A stretch of DNA of 64,000 nucleotides from Fusobacterium ulcerans (lineage in GTDB: Bacteria > Fusobacteriota > Fusobacteriia > Fusobacteriales > Fusobacteriaceae), in assembly GCF_003019675.1 (NCBI RefSeq), contig NZ_CP028105.1:1938282-2002281 (forward strand), in the 5' to 3' direction. A program made the translations under genes and the position numbers. The notes below the pieces were generated by a model. The model saw nothing but the letters and a program-made list of their open reading frames with translations, made no database searches and was not told the DNA's origin. Below, in pieces: positions 1-9,398 of this stretch (positions are counted from its first letter, which is position 1; each line of letters starts with the position of its first letter).

Positions 1-38
1 TTCAAAAAATAGGTAAGGGAAAAAGAAAATATTCTATT

Positions 39-353
39 ATGCTGGACAAAAATAATAAAAAATTCTTAGCTAAATTTATAGATGAAGTAAAAAAACAATT
101 TGCTTCTTCACCTCTAGGAACACAAGGACAAGGGGTTAGTGATTTTTTTGATTATGTTAAAAAAATGTGTGAAGATAAAAATCAAATGGAACTTAAAGTT
201 AGCTTTGAAGAGTATGAGTTTCTTAAAAAGATGGTAATTGATTCTGTAAAAGGAATGGAAGCTATGGAATTTAAATGGTACCAACTTATCAAAAAAGGTA
301 TGATAAAAATGATGGTAAAACAATACAGAGAACTTCTGACAAAATTAAAATAA
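39..353 (+). CDS. Small conserved-type hypothetical protein
   Basis: A 104-residue, lysine-rich protein that I do not recognise. It is predicted to be mostly helical, with no signal peptide and no membrane segment. It begins at the first ATG after a TAG stop at 10-12 that may be the end of a gene lying mostly outside the window. The ribosome binding site is poor: AAGGGA lies about 18 bases upstream, so the start is uncertain. It ends 25 bases before murI and is probably cotranscribed with it. A DNA- or protein-binding role would be a guess. The reading frame is intact and its codon use matches its neighbours. Confidence 0.6.
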   Translation: MLDKNNKKFLAKFIDEVKKQFASSPLGTQGQGVSDFFDYVKKMCEDKNQMELKVSFEEYEFLKKMVIDSVKGMEAMEFKWYQLIKKGMIKMMVKQYRELLTKLK

Positions 354-378
354 AGTTTGCCTTTATGAAGGGGGAGTA

Positions 379-1170
379 ATGAAGAAAGATTACAGTATTG
401 GAGTATTTGACTCTGGAGTTGGAGGCACAACTGTACTAAAGATAATGGCAGAAATATTACCCCATGAAAATATGATATATTATGCTGACAGTGGAAACGC
501 TCCATATGGGAAAAAAACTGTAGAAGAACTGCAAAGTCTATGCTTTAATATAATGGATTTTTTTCTGAAAAATAGATGCAAAGCTGTTGTTATAGCATGC
601 AATACTGCTACAGCTGCCGCTTTAACTGCAATAAAAGAAAGATATGATATACCTGTGATAGGAGTGATAACTCCAGGATCAAAAGCAGCTGCAAATATAA
701 GTAAAAATGGACATATAGCTGTACTAGCAACTCCATTTACTGCTAATTCAAATGCTTATGGAGAGGAAATAAAAAAGTTTGCTAAAAAAGCTTCTGTTTA
801 TCAAGAAGGATGCTCTGAACTATGTACTATGATAGAAGAGGGATGGGAAACTTTTGAAGATAGAGGAGAAATTTTAGATGGACATATATCTCAATTTCCA
901 GGATCAGCAGATACATTAGTACTGGGATGTACTCACTATCCTATTATAAGAGAGGATATAGAGAAGTATTTTTCTGGAAAGATAGTTGATCCAGCTAGAG
1001 AAACTGTTATTGAACTTATTGAGAGTTTGAGAGATGAAGATATGCTGAATAACTCTAAAGAAAAAGGGAAAATAGAATTCTTTGTTAGTGGAGATAAAGA
1101 ACAATTCAGAAGGACAGCAGAAAAGTTTTTAGGATTTGAAGTAAAAAAACTTTATCAAATAGAAAAATAA
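379..1170 (+). CDS. murI: Glutamate racemase
   Basis: Converts L-glutamate to D-glutamate for peptidoglycan synthesis in the cytoplasm. The 263-residue length is normal for the family. The N-terminal FDSGVGG motif and the two catalytic cysteines are visible: C74 in IACNTATAAAL and C184 in VLGCTHYP, each in its typical setting, so the two-base mechanism should be intact. The start at 379 follows GGGGGAG at a good distance. It sits 25 bases after the small unknown gene and ends at a strong bidirectional terminator shared with the converging gene. Confidence 0.96.
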   Translation: MKKDYSIGVFDSGVGGTTVLKIMAEILPHENMIYYADSGNAPYGKKTVEELQSLCFNIMDFFLKNRCKAVVIACNTATAAALTAIKERYDIPVIGVITPGSKAAANISKNGHIAVLATPFTANSNAYGEEIKKFAKKASVYQEGCSELCTMIEEGWETFEDRGEILDGHISQFPGSADTLVLGCTHYPIIREDIEKYFSGKIVDPARETVIELIESLRDEDMLNNSKEKGKIEFFVSGDKEQFRRTAEKFLGFEVKKLYQIEK

Positions 1171-1173
1171 TTA

Positions 1174-1213
1174 AAAAAAAGAAGTATCCTTTAAAAAGAT
1201 ACTTCTTTTTTTG
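1174..1213. terminator. Bidirectional intrinsic terminator between murI and the converging phosphotransferase gene
   Basis: Fifteen bases ending in GAAGTATC pair with GATACTTC followed by a T run, with a short A/T loop. The A run on one side and T run on the other make it work in both directions. It sits between two convergent stop codons. Confidence 0.9.
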
Positions 1214-2108
1214 TTATATACCATGACGGAATAATTTTTTCAAATCCATCAAAATGCTTATAAGTTTCATAATATCTATTTTTCATTCCAGTGATTTCAT
1301 TGTCATCAAAATTTTCAGCCCAAGCTATTGAAATTAAAGATGAAAAAGCACAATAAAAAGAAAAATTTTTCCAAAATTTATGAGGGGGGTCATCATTAAA
1401 GTATCCATGAATCTGCCCAATAGAAAATGGAATACTGCTTTCTATACTGAAACTTTGTAGTTTAAAAAACTCTTCATACCTATTACCACAACTATAACGA
1501 TTAAAGTCAATAACACCTATATGTTCATCAGGGGTAAGAATGAGATTTCCAACATGAAAATCACCATGAAGATAAACAGCAGCAGAGGAATTTGCTAAAT
1601 CTATATTATCTCTAACATATTTTAAAACCTTAGAATCATTTTTCACTCTGTTGAAACCTTTTTCAAAATTTTCTAATTTCCAAAGAAGATATTTTTCTTT
1701 ATTTGGAGGGATGTCTTTTTCTTCTACTGGGATAGAATGAATTTTTTTTAATATCTGACCAGCTTCAATTCCTAAAAGATATTGTTTCTTTTCAGATAAA
1801 TGAGGTAGGATTTCATCTAATGTTTTTCCCTCAATCCAATTTAATATCATATATACATAAGAATCTTCAATATCTTTTCCAAAATATAAAGCCTTAGACA
1901 TTTGGAAATCTAAGGCATTTACTATTTTTATAAATTCAAATTCTTTTCTTTTATTTTCATAAAATTTGATATCAGAAGTACGTAGAAGAAGCTTTTTATT
2001 ATCTTTGGTTTCAATGTAATATTTCTTGTCATTTGACCAACCTTTTTTTACCTTAGATATAATTGTCCAATTTTCTGAAGAAGGTATACCTTTAAATGAA
2101 AAAAGCAT
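1191..2108 (-). CDS. Aminoglycoside phosphotransferase-fold kinase
   Basis: A 305-residue protein of the APH/choline kinase fold. The catalytic loop LHGDFHVGNLIL (Brenner-type HGDxxxxN) and the metal-binding IDFN that follows are clear. The N-terminal lobe carries a LLLRTS segment that fits the nucleotide-binding lysine/arginine strand. The reading frame opens with a GTG at 2117, but the ATG at 2108 lies correctly behind GAGGTG and is the better start. It lies 23 bases downstream of trpS on the same strand. Family members phosphorylate aminoglycosides, macrolides, thiamine, choline or sugars. The substrate here cannot be read from sequence, and a resistance role should not be assumed. Confidence 0.8.
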   Translation of the reverse strand: MLFSFKGIPSSENWTIISKVKKGWSNDKKYYIETKDNKKLLLRTSDIKFYENKRKEFEFIKIVNALDFQMSKALYFGKDIEDSYVYMILNWIEGKTLDEILPHLSEKKQYLLGIEAGQILKKIHSIPVEEKDIPPNKEKYLLWKLENFEKGFNRVKNDSKVLKYVRDNIDLANSSAAVYLHGDFHVGNLILTPDEHIGVIDFNRYSCGNRYEEFFKLQSFSIESSIPFSIGQIHGYFNDDPPHKFWKNFSFYCAFSSLISIAWAENFDDNEITGMKNRYYETYKHFDGFEKIIPSWYITKKEVSF

Positions 2109-2131
2109 TTCTATCACCTCAAATTTTATTA

Positions 2132-3118
2132 TTATTTATAAGCGTTTCCTATAAGCCCTACAGCTTCTTTAGCTCTCATGATTTTTTCTCTAGCAATAGC
2201 TCTTGCTTTTTTAGCTCCCTCATTAAGAACTTCTTGTACATAATCACTGTTTTCCACTAAGTGCTCTCTTCTCTCTCTTGCTTCTCCAAAATATTCAAGG
2301 ATAGCATTTAAAAGTTCAGTCTTAGCATGACCATAACCAAAGTTTCCAGCAAGGAATTTTTCTTTAAGTTCGTTTTGTTTTTCAATAGAAGCAAAAAGAG
2401 CATAAAGTTTTGCTATATTATTATTTGGATCTTTTGGTTCTTCTAAAGGGGTAGAATCAGTAACGATACTCATAACCTGCTTTTTAAGCTCTTTTTTAGA
2501 AGCAAACATATTTATTGTGTTTCCATAAGATTTACTCATTTTTTGTCCATCTGTTCCTGGAATAACTGCAAGATTGTCCATGATAAGAGGATCAGGAAGT
2601 TTGAAAAGTTCAACTCCATACTGCTGATTAAATTTCATAGCAATATCCCTTGTCATTTCAAGATGTTGTTTTTGATCTTTTCCAACTGGTACTATATCAG
2701 TATCATAGATAAGGATATCAGCAGCCATAAGTACAGGATAAGTCATAAGTCCAGCATTTGGAGTGAAGCCTTTAGCTATTTTATCTTTATATGAATGTCC
2801 TCTTTCTAACAATCCTACAGGAGTAACATTTGAAAGAAGCCAAGAAAGCTCAACATGTTCTGGTATATCAGATTGAAGAAATATAGTAGACTTATCAGGA
2901 TCTAATCCAAGAGCAAGATAATCTAATACAATATTGTATGTATTTTCTTTTAAAGATTTTGGATCAGTAAGGGAAGTAAGCGAATGATAGTCAGCGATAA
3001 AGTAGAAACCTTCAAATTCACCACTGTTTTGATTTTTTACAAACTGGCTGATTGCACCAAAGTAGTTTCCAAGATGAAGGATCCCGCTAGGTTGAATACC
3101 AGATAAACTTCTTTTCAT
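2132..3118 (-). CDS. trpS: Tryptophanyl-tRNA synthetase
   Basis: Charges tRNA-Trp with tryptophan. The class I signatures are present: PSGILHLGNYFGA is the HIGH-type motif and QKMSKSYGN the KMSKS loop, in a 328-residue protein of normal bacterial TrpRS length. The longer frame to 3160 is rejected because TAGGAGGAA sits directly before the ATG at 3118. Its upstream region (about 147 bases to the divergent ROK gene) is too short for a T-box leader and none is visible. The downstream phosphotransferase gene probably shares its transcript. Confidence 0.97.
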   Translation of the reverse strand: MKRSLSGIQPSGILHLGNYFGAISQFVKNQNSGEFEGFYFIADYHSLTSLTDPKSLKENTYNIVLDYLALGLDPDKSTIFLQSDIPEHVELSWLLSNVTPVGLLERGHSYKDKIAKGFTPNAGLMTYPVLMAADILIYDTDIVPVGKDQKQHLEMTRDIAMKFNQQYGVELFKLPDPLIMDNLAVIPGTDGQKMSKSYGNTINMFASKKELKKQVMSIVTDSTPLEEPKDPNNNIAKLYALFASIEKQNELKEKFLAGNFGYGHAKTELLNAILEYFGEARERREHLVENSDYVQEVLNEGAKKARAIAREKIMRAKEAVGLIGNAYK

Positions 3119-3190
3119 AGAAATTCCTCCTAAAACTAAATATATTCTACATAGTACCATATATATAAAAAAAATTCAATAATACAGCTC

Positions 3191-3219
3191 TTTTTAAAAA
3201 AGAAGTAATATAGTATAAT
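3191..3219 (+). promoter_or_regulatory. Possible promoter of the ROK kinase gene
   Basis: TATAAT at 3214-3219 is a perfect -10 box, but the -35 at the right distance (TTTTTA) is poor. The gene also diverges from trpS, so a promoter is needed somewhere here. Confidence 0.4.
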
Positions 3220-3265
3220 GAAGTAGGCAAACAGAAAAATAGAAAGAAAATTTTGGAGGGATAAT

Positions 3266-4213
3266 ATGGATTACTATGTGGGAATAGACTTGGGAGGGAC
3301 AAATACAAAGATAGGACTGTTAAATATAGAGGGAGATATATTAAAAAGTTCTATAATAAAGACTCTTTCTTCAGAAGGAGTAGATAAGACAATGGAAAGA
3401 ATATGGGGAGTAATACAAGAACTTGCAAAAGAAGCTAATATAAATATCAAAAATGTAAAAGGAATAGGAATGGGGATTCCTGGTCCTGTGGAAGATCAAA
3501 GTATAGTGGCATTTTTTGCAAATTTTCCATGGGGAACTAATGTAAATGTAAAAGAGAAGCTGGAAAAAATAACTGGAATAGAAACTAAATTAGACAATGA
3601 TGCTAATATCATAGCATTGGGAGAAGCAAAATATGGAGCTGCAAAAGGAAGTAAAAGCAGTGTGACAGTTGCACTTGGAACAGGTATTGGCGGGGGAATA
3701 TATGTAAATGGAATGCTTGTATCTGGGTTTAAAGGTGCTGGGGGAGAAATAGGCCACATGAAAATAGTAAAAGATGGAAGAGTATGTGGATGTGGGCAGA
3801 AAGGTTGTTTTGAAGCTTATGCTTCAGCTACAGGACTAATAAGAGAAGCTGTGTCAAGACTTACTGTAAATAAGCAGAACCTTCTTTATACTATGATTGA
3901 AGGAAACATAGCAGGACTTGAAGCAAAAGATATATTTGACGCTGCTAAAGAGGGAGATGCTTTTTCATTGGATCTTGTAGACTATGAGGCAGAATATTTA
4001 GCTATGGGTATAGCTAATATTTTAAATATAATAAATCCTGAAACAATAGTTCTAGGTGGAGGAGTTGCTCTGGCTGGAGATATACTATTGGATCCTCTTA
4101 GAAAAAAATTAGAAAAATATGCTCTGCCAGTTACATTGGAGGATTTGAAAATTGTTCAGGGAATATTAGGGAATGAAGCAGGAATAAAAGGAGCAGTAGG
4201 ACTTTTTTCATAA
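3266..4213 (+). CDS. ROK family sugar kinase, probable glucokinase
   Basis: Cytoplasmic kinase that probably phosphorylates glucose or a related hexose with ATP. The N-terminal GIDLGGTNTKIG phosphate-binding motif, the active-site LDNDANIIALGE, the ALGTGIGGG adenosine motif and the ROK zinc motif CGCGQKGCFEAYAS are all present. The 315-residue length is typical of bacterial glucokinases. There is no N-terminal helix-turn-helix, so it is an enzyme rather than a NagC-type repressor. GGAGGG precedes the ATG at 3266. Its position just before mglBAC suits phosphorylation of glucose or galactose-derived sugar entering by that importer. Confidence 0.88.
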   Translation: MDYYVGIDLGGTNTKIGLLNIEGDILKSSIIKTLSSEGVDKTMERIWGVIQELAKEANINIKNVKGIGMGIPGPVEDQSIVAFFANFPWGTNVNVKEKLEKITGIETKLDNDANIIALGEAKYGAAKGSKSSVTVALGTGIGGGIYVNGMLVSGFKGAGGEIGHMKIVKDGRVCGCGQKGCFEAYASATGLIREAVSRLTVNKQNLLYTMIEGNIAGLEAKDIFDAAKEGDAFSLDLVDYEAEYLAMGIANILNIINPETIVLGGGVALAGDILLDPLRKKLEKYALPVTLEDLKIVQGILGNEAGIKGAVGLFS

Positions 4214-4303
4214 AAACAAGATAAGTTTATAAAAAAGTTTTTAAATAAGTTTGAATTATTTATCTTTAGTTTACAAAGTTTTCAGAATTTTTATGTAAAG
4301 ATA

Positions 4304-4332
4304 TTGACAAAGATTGAATAAAAGATTATATT
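4304..4332 (+). promoter_or_regulatory. Sigma-70 type promoter of mglBAC
   Basis: TTGACA at 4304-4309 and TATATT at 4327-4332 are separated by exactly 17 bases. The predicted start leaves an untranslated leader of roughly 100 bases before mglB, in which I see no clear riboswitch. Confidence 0.8.
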
Positions 4333-4435
4333 AATTAGTGAAAGTATAGTTTTAAAATCTTAGTTTCATAAATAAATTATAAAGTTCTAAAAAAGTACAG
4401 AAGAGCTTTATAAAAACTTAGGAGGTATTTTAGCT

Positions 4436-5473
4436 ATGAAAAAAACAAGTTTAATACTAGGGGCACTATTGTTAGCAGCAGGATTAACTGGATGTGGTGA
4501 CAAAAAAGAAGCTGCTCCAGCAGATACAGCATCAGCACCAAAAGCAGAGAAAAAATTAAGAATAGGTTTCACAGCTTATAAATTTGACGATAACTTTATT
4601 GCTTTATACAGAAAAGTAGTACTAGACGAAGCTAAGAAAATAGAAGATAAAGTTGATTTAACAATGGTTGACTCTCAAAACAGCCAACAAACTCAAAATG
4701 ACCAGATTGATGTAATGCTTTCAAAAGGAACAGATGCATTAGCAGTAAACTTAGTTGACCCAGCAGCTGGACAAACAGTAATGGAAAAAATTAAAGCTGA
4801 AAATGTACCAGTTGTATTCTATAATAAAAAACCTGCAAAGGAAGTTTTAGCAGCTTATGATAAAGCTTATTATGTAGGAATCGACCCTAATGCTCAAGGA
4901 ATAGCTCAAGGGGAACTTATCATGAAAGCTTGGAAAGCTAATCCAGATTTAGACTTAAATAAAGATGGAAAAATCCAATATGTAATGATTAAAGGAGAAC
5001 CAGGACATCCAGATGCTGAAGCAAGAACTATTTATTCAATCAAAACTTTAAATGATAATGGAATAGAAACTGAAGAATTACATCTAGATGCTGCTATGTG
5101 GGATACTGCACAAGCAAAAGATAAAATGGATGCATGGTTATCAGGACCTAATGGAGATAAAATTGAAGTTGTTATCTGTAATAATGATGGAATGGCTTTA
5201 GGAGCTATTGAATCAATGAAAGCTGTTGGAAAGAAACTTCCAGTATTTGGAGTAGATGCTTTACCAGAAGCTATTGTTAAGATTGAAGCTGGAGAAATGG
5301 CTGGAACTGTTCTTAATGATGCTAAAGGTCAAGGAAAAGCTACTTGGGATATGGTAGTTAATCTAGCAGAAGGAAAAGCTCCAACTGAAGGAACTGAATG
5401 GAAATTAGATGAAAAAGAAATTTTAATACCTAGTATTGGAATTGATAAAGATAATGTAGCAGAATTTAAATAA
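4436..5473 (+). CDS. mglB: Galactose/glucose-binding lipoprotein of the Mgl ABC importer
   Basis: Captures galactose, glucose or methyl-galactoside outside the inner membrane and hands it to MglAC. A lysine-start signal peptide ends in the lipobox LTGC, so the mature protein should be lipid-anchored rather than free as in E. coli. The rest is a type I periplasmic-binding fold of 345 residues with MglB-like segments such as [15 protein letters not shown] and [15 protein letters not shown] lies before the ATG. It is first in the operon, behind a consensus promoter, and is followed by a hairpin that may raise its transcript level over mglAC. Confidence 0.93.
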   Translation: MKKTSLILGALLLAAGLTGCGDKKEAAPADTASAPKAEKKLRIGFTAYKFDDNFIALYRKVVLDEAKKIEDKVDLTMVDSQNSQQTQNDQIDVMLSKGTDALAVNLVDPAAGQTVMEKIKAENVPVVFYNKKPAKEVLAAYDKAYYVGIDPNAQGIAQGELIMKAWKANPDLDLNKDGKIQYVMIKGEPGHPDAEARTIYSIKTLNDNGIETEELHLDAAMWDTAQAKDKMDAWLSGPNGDKIEVVICNNDGMALGAIESMKAVGKKLPVFGVDALPEAIVKIEAGEMAGTVLNDAKGQGKATWDMVVNLAEGKAPTEGTEWKLDEKEILIPSIGIDKDNVAEFK

Positions 5474-5496
5474 GATAAAATTATATAAATAAATTA

Positions 5497-5550
5497 TTTT
5501 GGGAAGAGAAGGGGGATTGTTTTGTAGACACATCTCCCTTTTTCCCAAAA
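5497..5550 (+). terminator. Intercistronic stem-loop between mglB and mglA
   Basis: TTTTGGGAA with a following G-rich arm pairs with a C-rich arm ending TTTCCCAAAA. There is no proper T run after it. Such hairpins after binding-protein genes usually stabilise the upstream message or partly terminate. The effect here is inferred. Confidence 0.7.
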
Positions 5551-5590
5551 AGGATATAGAAAAGAAAGTTAGTTATAGTGAGGAGACAAT

Positions 5591-7093
5591 ATGAAAAATT
5601 TAGAATATATGCTAGAAATGGATAATATCTCTAAAGAGTTTCCGGGGGTAAAAGCATTAGATGGGGCTAATTTGAAAGTTAGACCTCACTCTGTTCATGC
5701 ACTTATGGGTGAGAATGGTGCTGGAAAATCAACTCTGATGAAATGTTTATTTGGAATCTATGAGAAAGATAGTGGAAAGATACTTTTTGAAGGGAAAGAA
5801 ATAAACTTTACTTCTGCAAAGGAAGCTCTAGATAATGGAGTATCAATGGTTCATCAAGAACTTAATCAAGTACTTCAAAGAAATGTGCTTGATAATATCT
5901 GGCTTGGAAGATACCCACAAAAAGGATTTTTTATAGATGAAAAAAAAATGTATAATGACACTAAAAAAATATTTGAAGAACTTGAGATAGATGTAGATCC
6001 ACGTTCAAAAGTAGCAGACCTAGCTGTTTCAGAAAGACAAATGATAGAAATAGCAAAAGCAGTATCATATAATTCGAAAATAATCGTGATGGACGAACCA
6101 ACTTCTTCACTTACTGAAAAAGAGGTAGAACATCTGTTTAAAATAATTAATAAATTAAGAGATAGAGGATGCGGAATTGTATATATTTCTCATAAAATGG
6201 AAGAGATAAAAGCTATATCTGATGATATAACTATCCTTAGAGATGGTAAATGGATAGCTACAGAATCAGTTGCAGATCTTTCAACTGACCAAATAATAAA
6301 TATGATGGTAGGAAGAGATTTGACTAATCGTTTTCCTCCAAAAGATAATGTGGTAAAAGAGTGTATTTTAAAGGTTGAAGGACTTACAGCTGCAAAACAG
6401 CCATCTATTAATAATATCAGCTTTGAACTTCATAAAGGTGAAATATTGGGAGTAGCTGGACTGGTTGGAGCCAAGAGAACAGATATTGTAGAAACAATAT
6501 TTGGTATAAGAGAAAAAGCAGCAGGAAATATATTTTTAAATGGAAAGGAAGTTAAAAATAAGACTCCTAATGAAGCAATAGAAAATGGATTTGCTTTAGT
6601 AACAGAGGAACGTAGAGCTACAGGTATATACAGTATGCTGAATGTAGGTTTCAACTCAACTATTTCAAATCTTGATAGATATTTAAGTAAATTCCGTTTA
6701 TTAAGTGATAAGGGGATTAAAAAAGATACTCAATGGGTAATTGACAGTATGAGAGTAAAAACACCTTCTCAATCAACAAGTATAGGTTCTTTGTCTGGAG
6801 GAAATCAGCAGAAAGTAATATTAGGAAGATGGCTTTTAACAGAGCCAGATGTACTTATGCTGGATGAACCTACAAGAGGAATAGATGTTTTGGCAAAGTT
6901 TGAAATTTATCAGCTTATGATTGAACTTGCTAAAAAAGATAAAGGAATTATTATGATTTCTTCTGAAATGCCAGAACTTCTGGGAGTAACAGACAGAATA
7001 CTTGTTATGAGTAATGGTAGAGTTGCAGGGATAGTAAAAACATCTGAAACAACCCAGGAAGAAATAATGACTTTATCAGCAAAATATCTATAG
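5591..7093 (+). CDS. mglA: Galactose/methyl-galactoside import ATP-binding protein
   Basis: The ATPase of the Mgl importer, a 500-residue fusion of two ABC domains as usual for sugar importers of this class. The first domain has Walker [10 protein letters not shown], a degenerate signature around [14 protein letters not shown] and Walker [12 protein letters not shown]. The second has a degenerate Walker A (GLVGAKRTD), signature LSGGNQQKV and Walker [13 protein letters not shown]. This asymmetry is normal for MglA/RbsA. The start at 5591 follows GAGGAG. It lies between mglB and mglC in one operon. Confidence 0.95.
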   Translation: MKNLEYMLEMDNISKEFPGVKALDGANLKVRPHSVHALMGENGAGKSTLMKCLFGIYEKDSGKILFEGKEINFTSAKEALDNGVSMVHQELNQVLQRNVLDNIWLGRYPQKGFFIDEKKMYNDTKKIFEELEIDVDPRSKVADLAVSERQMIEIAKAVSYNSKIIVMDEPTSSLTEKEVEHLFKIINKLRDRGCGIVYISHKMEEIKAISDDITILRDGKWIATESVADLSTDQIINMMVGRDLTNRFPPKDNVVKECILKVEGLTAAKQPSINNISFELHKGEILGVAGLVGAKRTDIVETIFGIREKAAGNIFLNGKEVKNKTPNEAIENGFALVTEERRATGIYSMLNVGFNSTISNLDRYLSKFRLLSDKGIKKDTQWVIDSMRVKTPSQSTSIGSLSGGNQQKVILGRWLLTEPDVLMLDEPTRGIDVLAKFEIYQLMIELAKKDKGIIMISSEMPELLGVTDRILVMSNGRVAGIVKTSETTQEEIMTLSAKYL

Positions 7094-7111
7094 AAAAAAA
7101 GGGAGAAAAAA

Positions 7112-8131
7112 ATGAATATACGTACAAAAGATGGAAAAATTGATTTTAAAAAATTATTTATACAAAGTGGACTTTATCTTGTTCTTTTCTTAATGCTGAT
7201 TTTAATAATAGCTAAAGAACCTTCGTTTTTAAGTATAAGAAATTTTAAGAATATTCTTACTCAATCATCAGTTAGAGCAATTATAGCTCTTGGAGTTGCT
7301 GGATTGATTGTAACTCAAGGTACTGACCTTTCAGTAGGTAGACAGGTAGGATTTTCAGCTGTTATCTCTGCAACATTGCTGCAGGCCACTACCAATGTAA
7401 ATAAAGTATTTCCTAATTTAGAGGAATTCCCAGTTATTGGAGCAATTCTAATTGTAATGGTTGTAGGTATGATAATTGGATCAATAAATGGTCTTATAGT
7501 TGCAAAACTTAATGTTCATCCCTTTATTGCTACTTTGGGAATGATGACTATTGTTTATGGAATCAATTCATTATATTATGACTATGTTGGTGCTTCTCCA
7601 ATATCAGGATTCAGTAAAAGTTACAGTTCATTTGCACAGGGATATATAGGAACTCCAAGTTTTAATATGTCTTATCTTATTATATATGCTGCAATTGCTA
7701 CTGTAATAATGTGGATATTGTGGAATAAAACAAAATTTGGAAAAAATGTTTTTGCCGTTGGTGGAAATCCAGAAGCAGCAAAAGTATCTGGAGTAAATGT
7801 AGCTTGGACACTTGTAAAAATATATGCCCTATCAGGAATGTATTATGCTTTTGGTGGACTGCTTGAAGCTGGGCGTATTGGATCAGCTACAAACAACTTA
7901 GGAAATATGTATGAAATGGATGCCATTGCAGCCTGTGTTATTGGTGGAGTTTCATTCTATGGAGGAGTTGGAAAGATATCTGGGGTAATAACAGGAGTTA
8001 TCATCCTTACTGTTATCAACTATGGTTTGACTTATGTAGGAGTAAGTCCATACTGGCAATATATCATAAAAGGTATGATAATTGTAGCTGCTGTGGCATT
8101 TGATGCTATCAAATACTCTAAGAAAAAATAG
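7112..8131 (+). CDS. mglC: Galactose/methyl-galactoside ABC permease
   Basis: Membrane-spanning subunit of the Mgl importer, 339 residues with about eight to ten hydrophobic segments. The family hallmark GTDLSVGRQVG near residue 70 and the EAA-like segment GGNPEAAKVSGVNV, which contacts the ATPase, are present. It starts 18 bases after mglA behind GGGAG and is the last gene of the operon, followed by a clear terminator. Confidence 0.95.
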   Translation: MNIRTKDGKIDFKKLFIQSGLYLVLFLMLILIIAKEPSFLSIRNFKNILTQSSVRAIIALGVAGLIVTQGTDLSVGRQVGFSAVISATLLQATTNVNKVFPNLEEFPVIGAILIVMVVGMIIGSINGLIVAKLNVHPFIATLGMMTIVYGINSLYYDYVGASPISGFSKSYSSFAQGYIGTPSFNMSYLIIYAAIATVIMWILWNKTKFGKNVFAVGGNPEAAKVSGVNVAWTLVKIYALSGMYYAFGGLLEAGRIGSATNNLGNMYEMDAIAACVIGGVSFYGGVGKISGVITGVIILTVINYGLTYVGVSPYWQYIIKGMIIVAAVAFDAIKYSKKK

Positions 8132-8167
8132 TTGAAACATTATAATATACAGAGAAAATAAATTTTG

Positions 8168-8197
8168 AGCCTGGCTTGTAGAAGTCAGGCTTTTTTT
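8168..8197 (+). terminator. Intrinsic terminator of mglBAC
   Basis: AGCCTGGCTT pairs with AAGTCAGGCT (one G-T pair) around a four-base loop and is followed by seven T residues. Confidence 0.92.
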
Positions 8198-8219
8198 ACA
8201 GATATCTTCCATCCTCACA

Positions 8220-8248
8220 TTGACAAAATGTCGAATCTACAATATAAT
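8220..8248 (+). promoter_or_regulatory. Perfect-consensus sigma-70 promoter before the AraC-type regulator
   Basis: TTGACA at 8220-8225, a 17-base spacer and TATAAT at 8243-8248 match the consensus exactly. The spacer contains ATGTCGA followed by TCTACA, resembling the operator-like motif of the 27-28 kb cluster. A promoter this strong for a regulator suggests it is normally held down by a repressor. Confidence 0.85.
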
Positions 8249-8321
8249 TATATAGACATAAAAGCATATAATCAACAAGTATATAGACTAATAATATAAC
8301 TATAACGACTAAGGAGTGAAA

Positions 8322-9242
8322 ATGCAGTGTACTAAGATACTAACTGATAAAAATAATGAAGAACTTGCTGTACATGGAAATTATGAATTTCCCTGTGCTG
8401 TGTATTTTTCAGATGTATCTAAATATACAGCTGGAGAGATAGCATGGCACTGGCATAAAGAAATAGAGATAATAACTATATACAAAGGGACACTCTATAT
8501 TGAGATAGAAAATAAAAAGTTTACTCTTAAAAAGGGAGAAAGTCTTTTTATAAATTCAGAAGAGATGCATTTTATGAGAATGGATGCAAGAGAGGAATGT
8601 AGAATAATATCTTTTGTATTTGATAAAGTGCTGATATGTGGAGAAAAGGGGAGTAAGATAGATCAGAAATACATAATACCTCTTATTAACTGCAAGGAGC
8701 TTTCAGCATTGGAGCTAACAGAAGAGGATTCTCAGAAACTCATACAAGGATATTTTTCCTATGCTGATGAAATATTAGGCTATGAAATAGTAATAAGAAA
8801 TGTACTAAGTGAAATACTATTGAATATAGTGAGAGAAAATCAGGAGCTTTTAGAAAAATCCAATGGGAGTAATAATACAGACAGAGAACGAATGAAGTAT
8901 ATGCTGACTTTTATACATAAAAATTACTCTGAAGATATAAGTCTTGGAGATATAGCAAAGGAAGCATTTATAGGAGAAAGGGAAGCATTGAGATGTTTTG
9001 CAAGAACAATAGGAACATCACCAATAGAATATCTACAGAAATATCGGATATATACAGCAGCAGAACTCCTTAGAAAAAGTGAACTTCCAGTAACAGAGAT
9101 ATGCTTGCAGGCTGGATTTAATAGTCCAAGCTACTTTTCAAAAGTATTTTGCAGAATGCTGGGAATGACTCCAAGAGAATACAGAAAAAATAAATTAAAT
9201 TTAGATATAAAAAACAAGATTTTTTTATTAGATGACAAATAA
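8322..9242 (+). CDS. AraC family transcriptional regulator with N-terminal cupin domain
   Basis: DNA-binding regulator of about 306 residues. The N-terminal part is a cupin-like sensing domain (HWHKEIEIITIYKG, with histidines typical of AraC_binding domains). The C-terminal hundred residues hold two helix-turn-helix motifs, the second with AGFNSPSYFSKVFCRMLGMTPREYR, the classic AraC signature. A GTG at 8316 overlaps the AAGGAG itself, so the ATG at 8322 is the better start. It follows mglBAC on the same strand but has its own promoter. Sugar-responsive control of mgl or a neighbouring gene is plausible but not shown. Confidence 0.9.
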   Translation: MQCTKILTDKNNEELAVHGNYEFPCAVYFSDVSKYTAGEIAWHWHKEIEIITIYKGTLYIEIENKKFTLKKGESLFINSEEMHFMRMDAREECRIISFVFDKVLICGEKGSKIDQKYIIPLINCKELSALELTEEDSQKLIQGYFSYADEILGYEIVIRNVLSEILLNIVRENQELLEKSNGSNNTDRERMKYMLTFIHKNYSEDISLGDIAKEAFIGEREALRCFARTIGTSPIEYLQKYRIYTAAELLRKSELPVTEICLQAGFNSPSYFSKVFCRMLGMTPREYRKNKLNLDIKNKIFLLDDK

Positions 9243-9255
9243 ATAATTTTTATTG

Positions 9256-9306
9256 AATATACCTTATCTGTTGAATGTGAACAGCAGATTGAGGTATATT
9301 TTTTTA
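9256..9306 (+). terminator. Intrinsic terminator after the AraC-type gene
   Basis: AATATACC pairs with GGTATATT, with an inner CTGTT/AACAG pairing, followed by a long T run. Confidence 0.85.
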
Positions 9307-9314
9307 TGCCATTT

Positions 9315-9342
9315 TTGTGCAGAGATTGAGAGGAATTATAAT
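9315..9342 (+). promoter_or_regulatory. Probable promoter of the ABC exporter operon
   Basis: TTGTGC at 9315-9320 and TATAAT at 9337-9342 with a 16-base spacer, about 57 bases before the first gene. Confidence 0.6.
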
Positions 9343-9398
9343 TTATATTATGCTAAACTTTATTTACTATCGATAGAAATTAGTTAAAGGAGCAATCT

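Noticed and set aside
1191-2108. Aminoglycoside resistance gene
   Set aside because: The phosphotransferase fold is shared by many metabolic kinases. No resistance-cassette context is present and it sits with trpS.
3119-3265. T-box riboswitch before trpS
   Set aside because: The region is only 147 bases and shared with a divergent gene. No T-box sequence or terminator/antiterminator was found.
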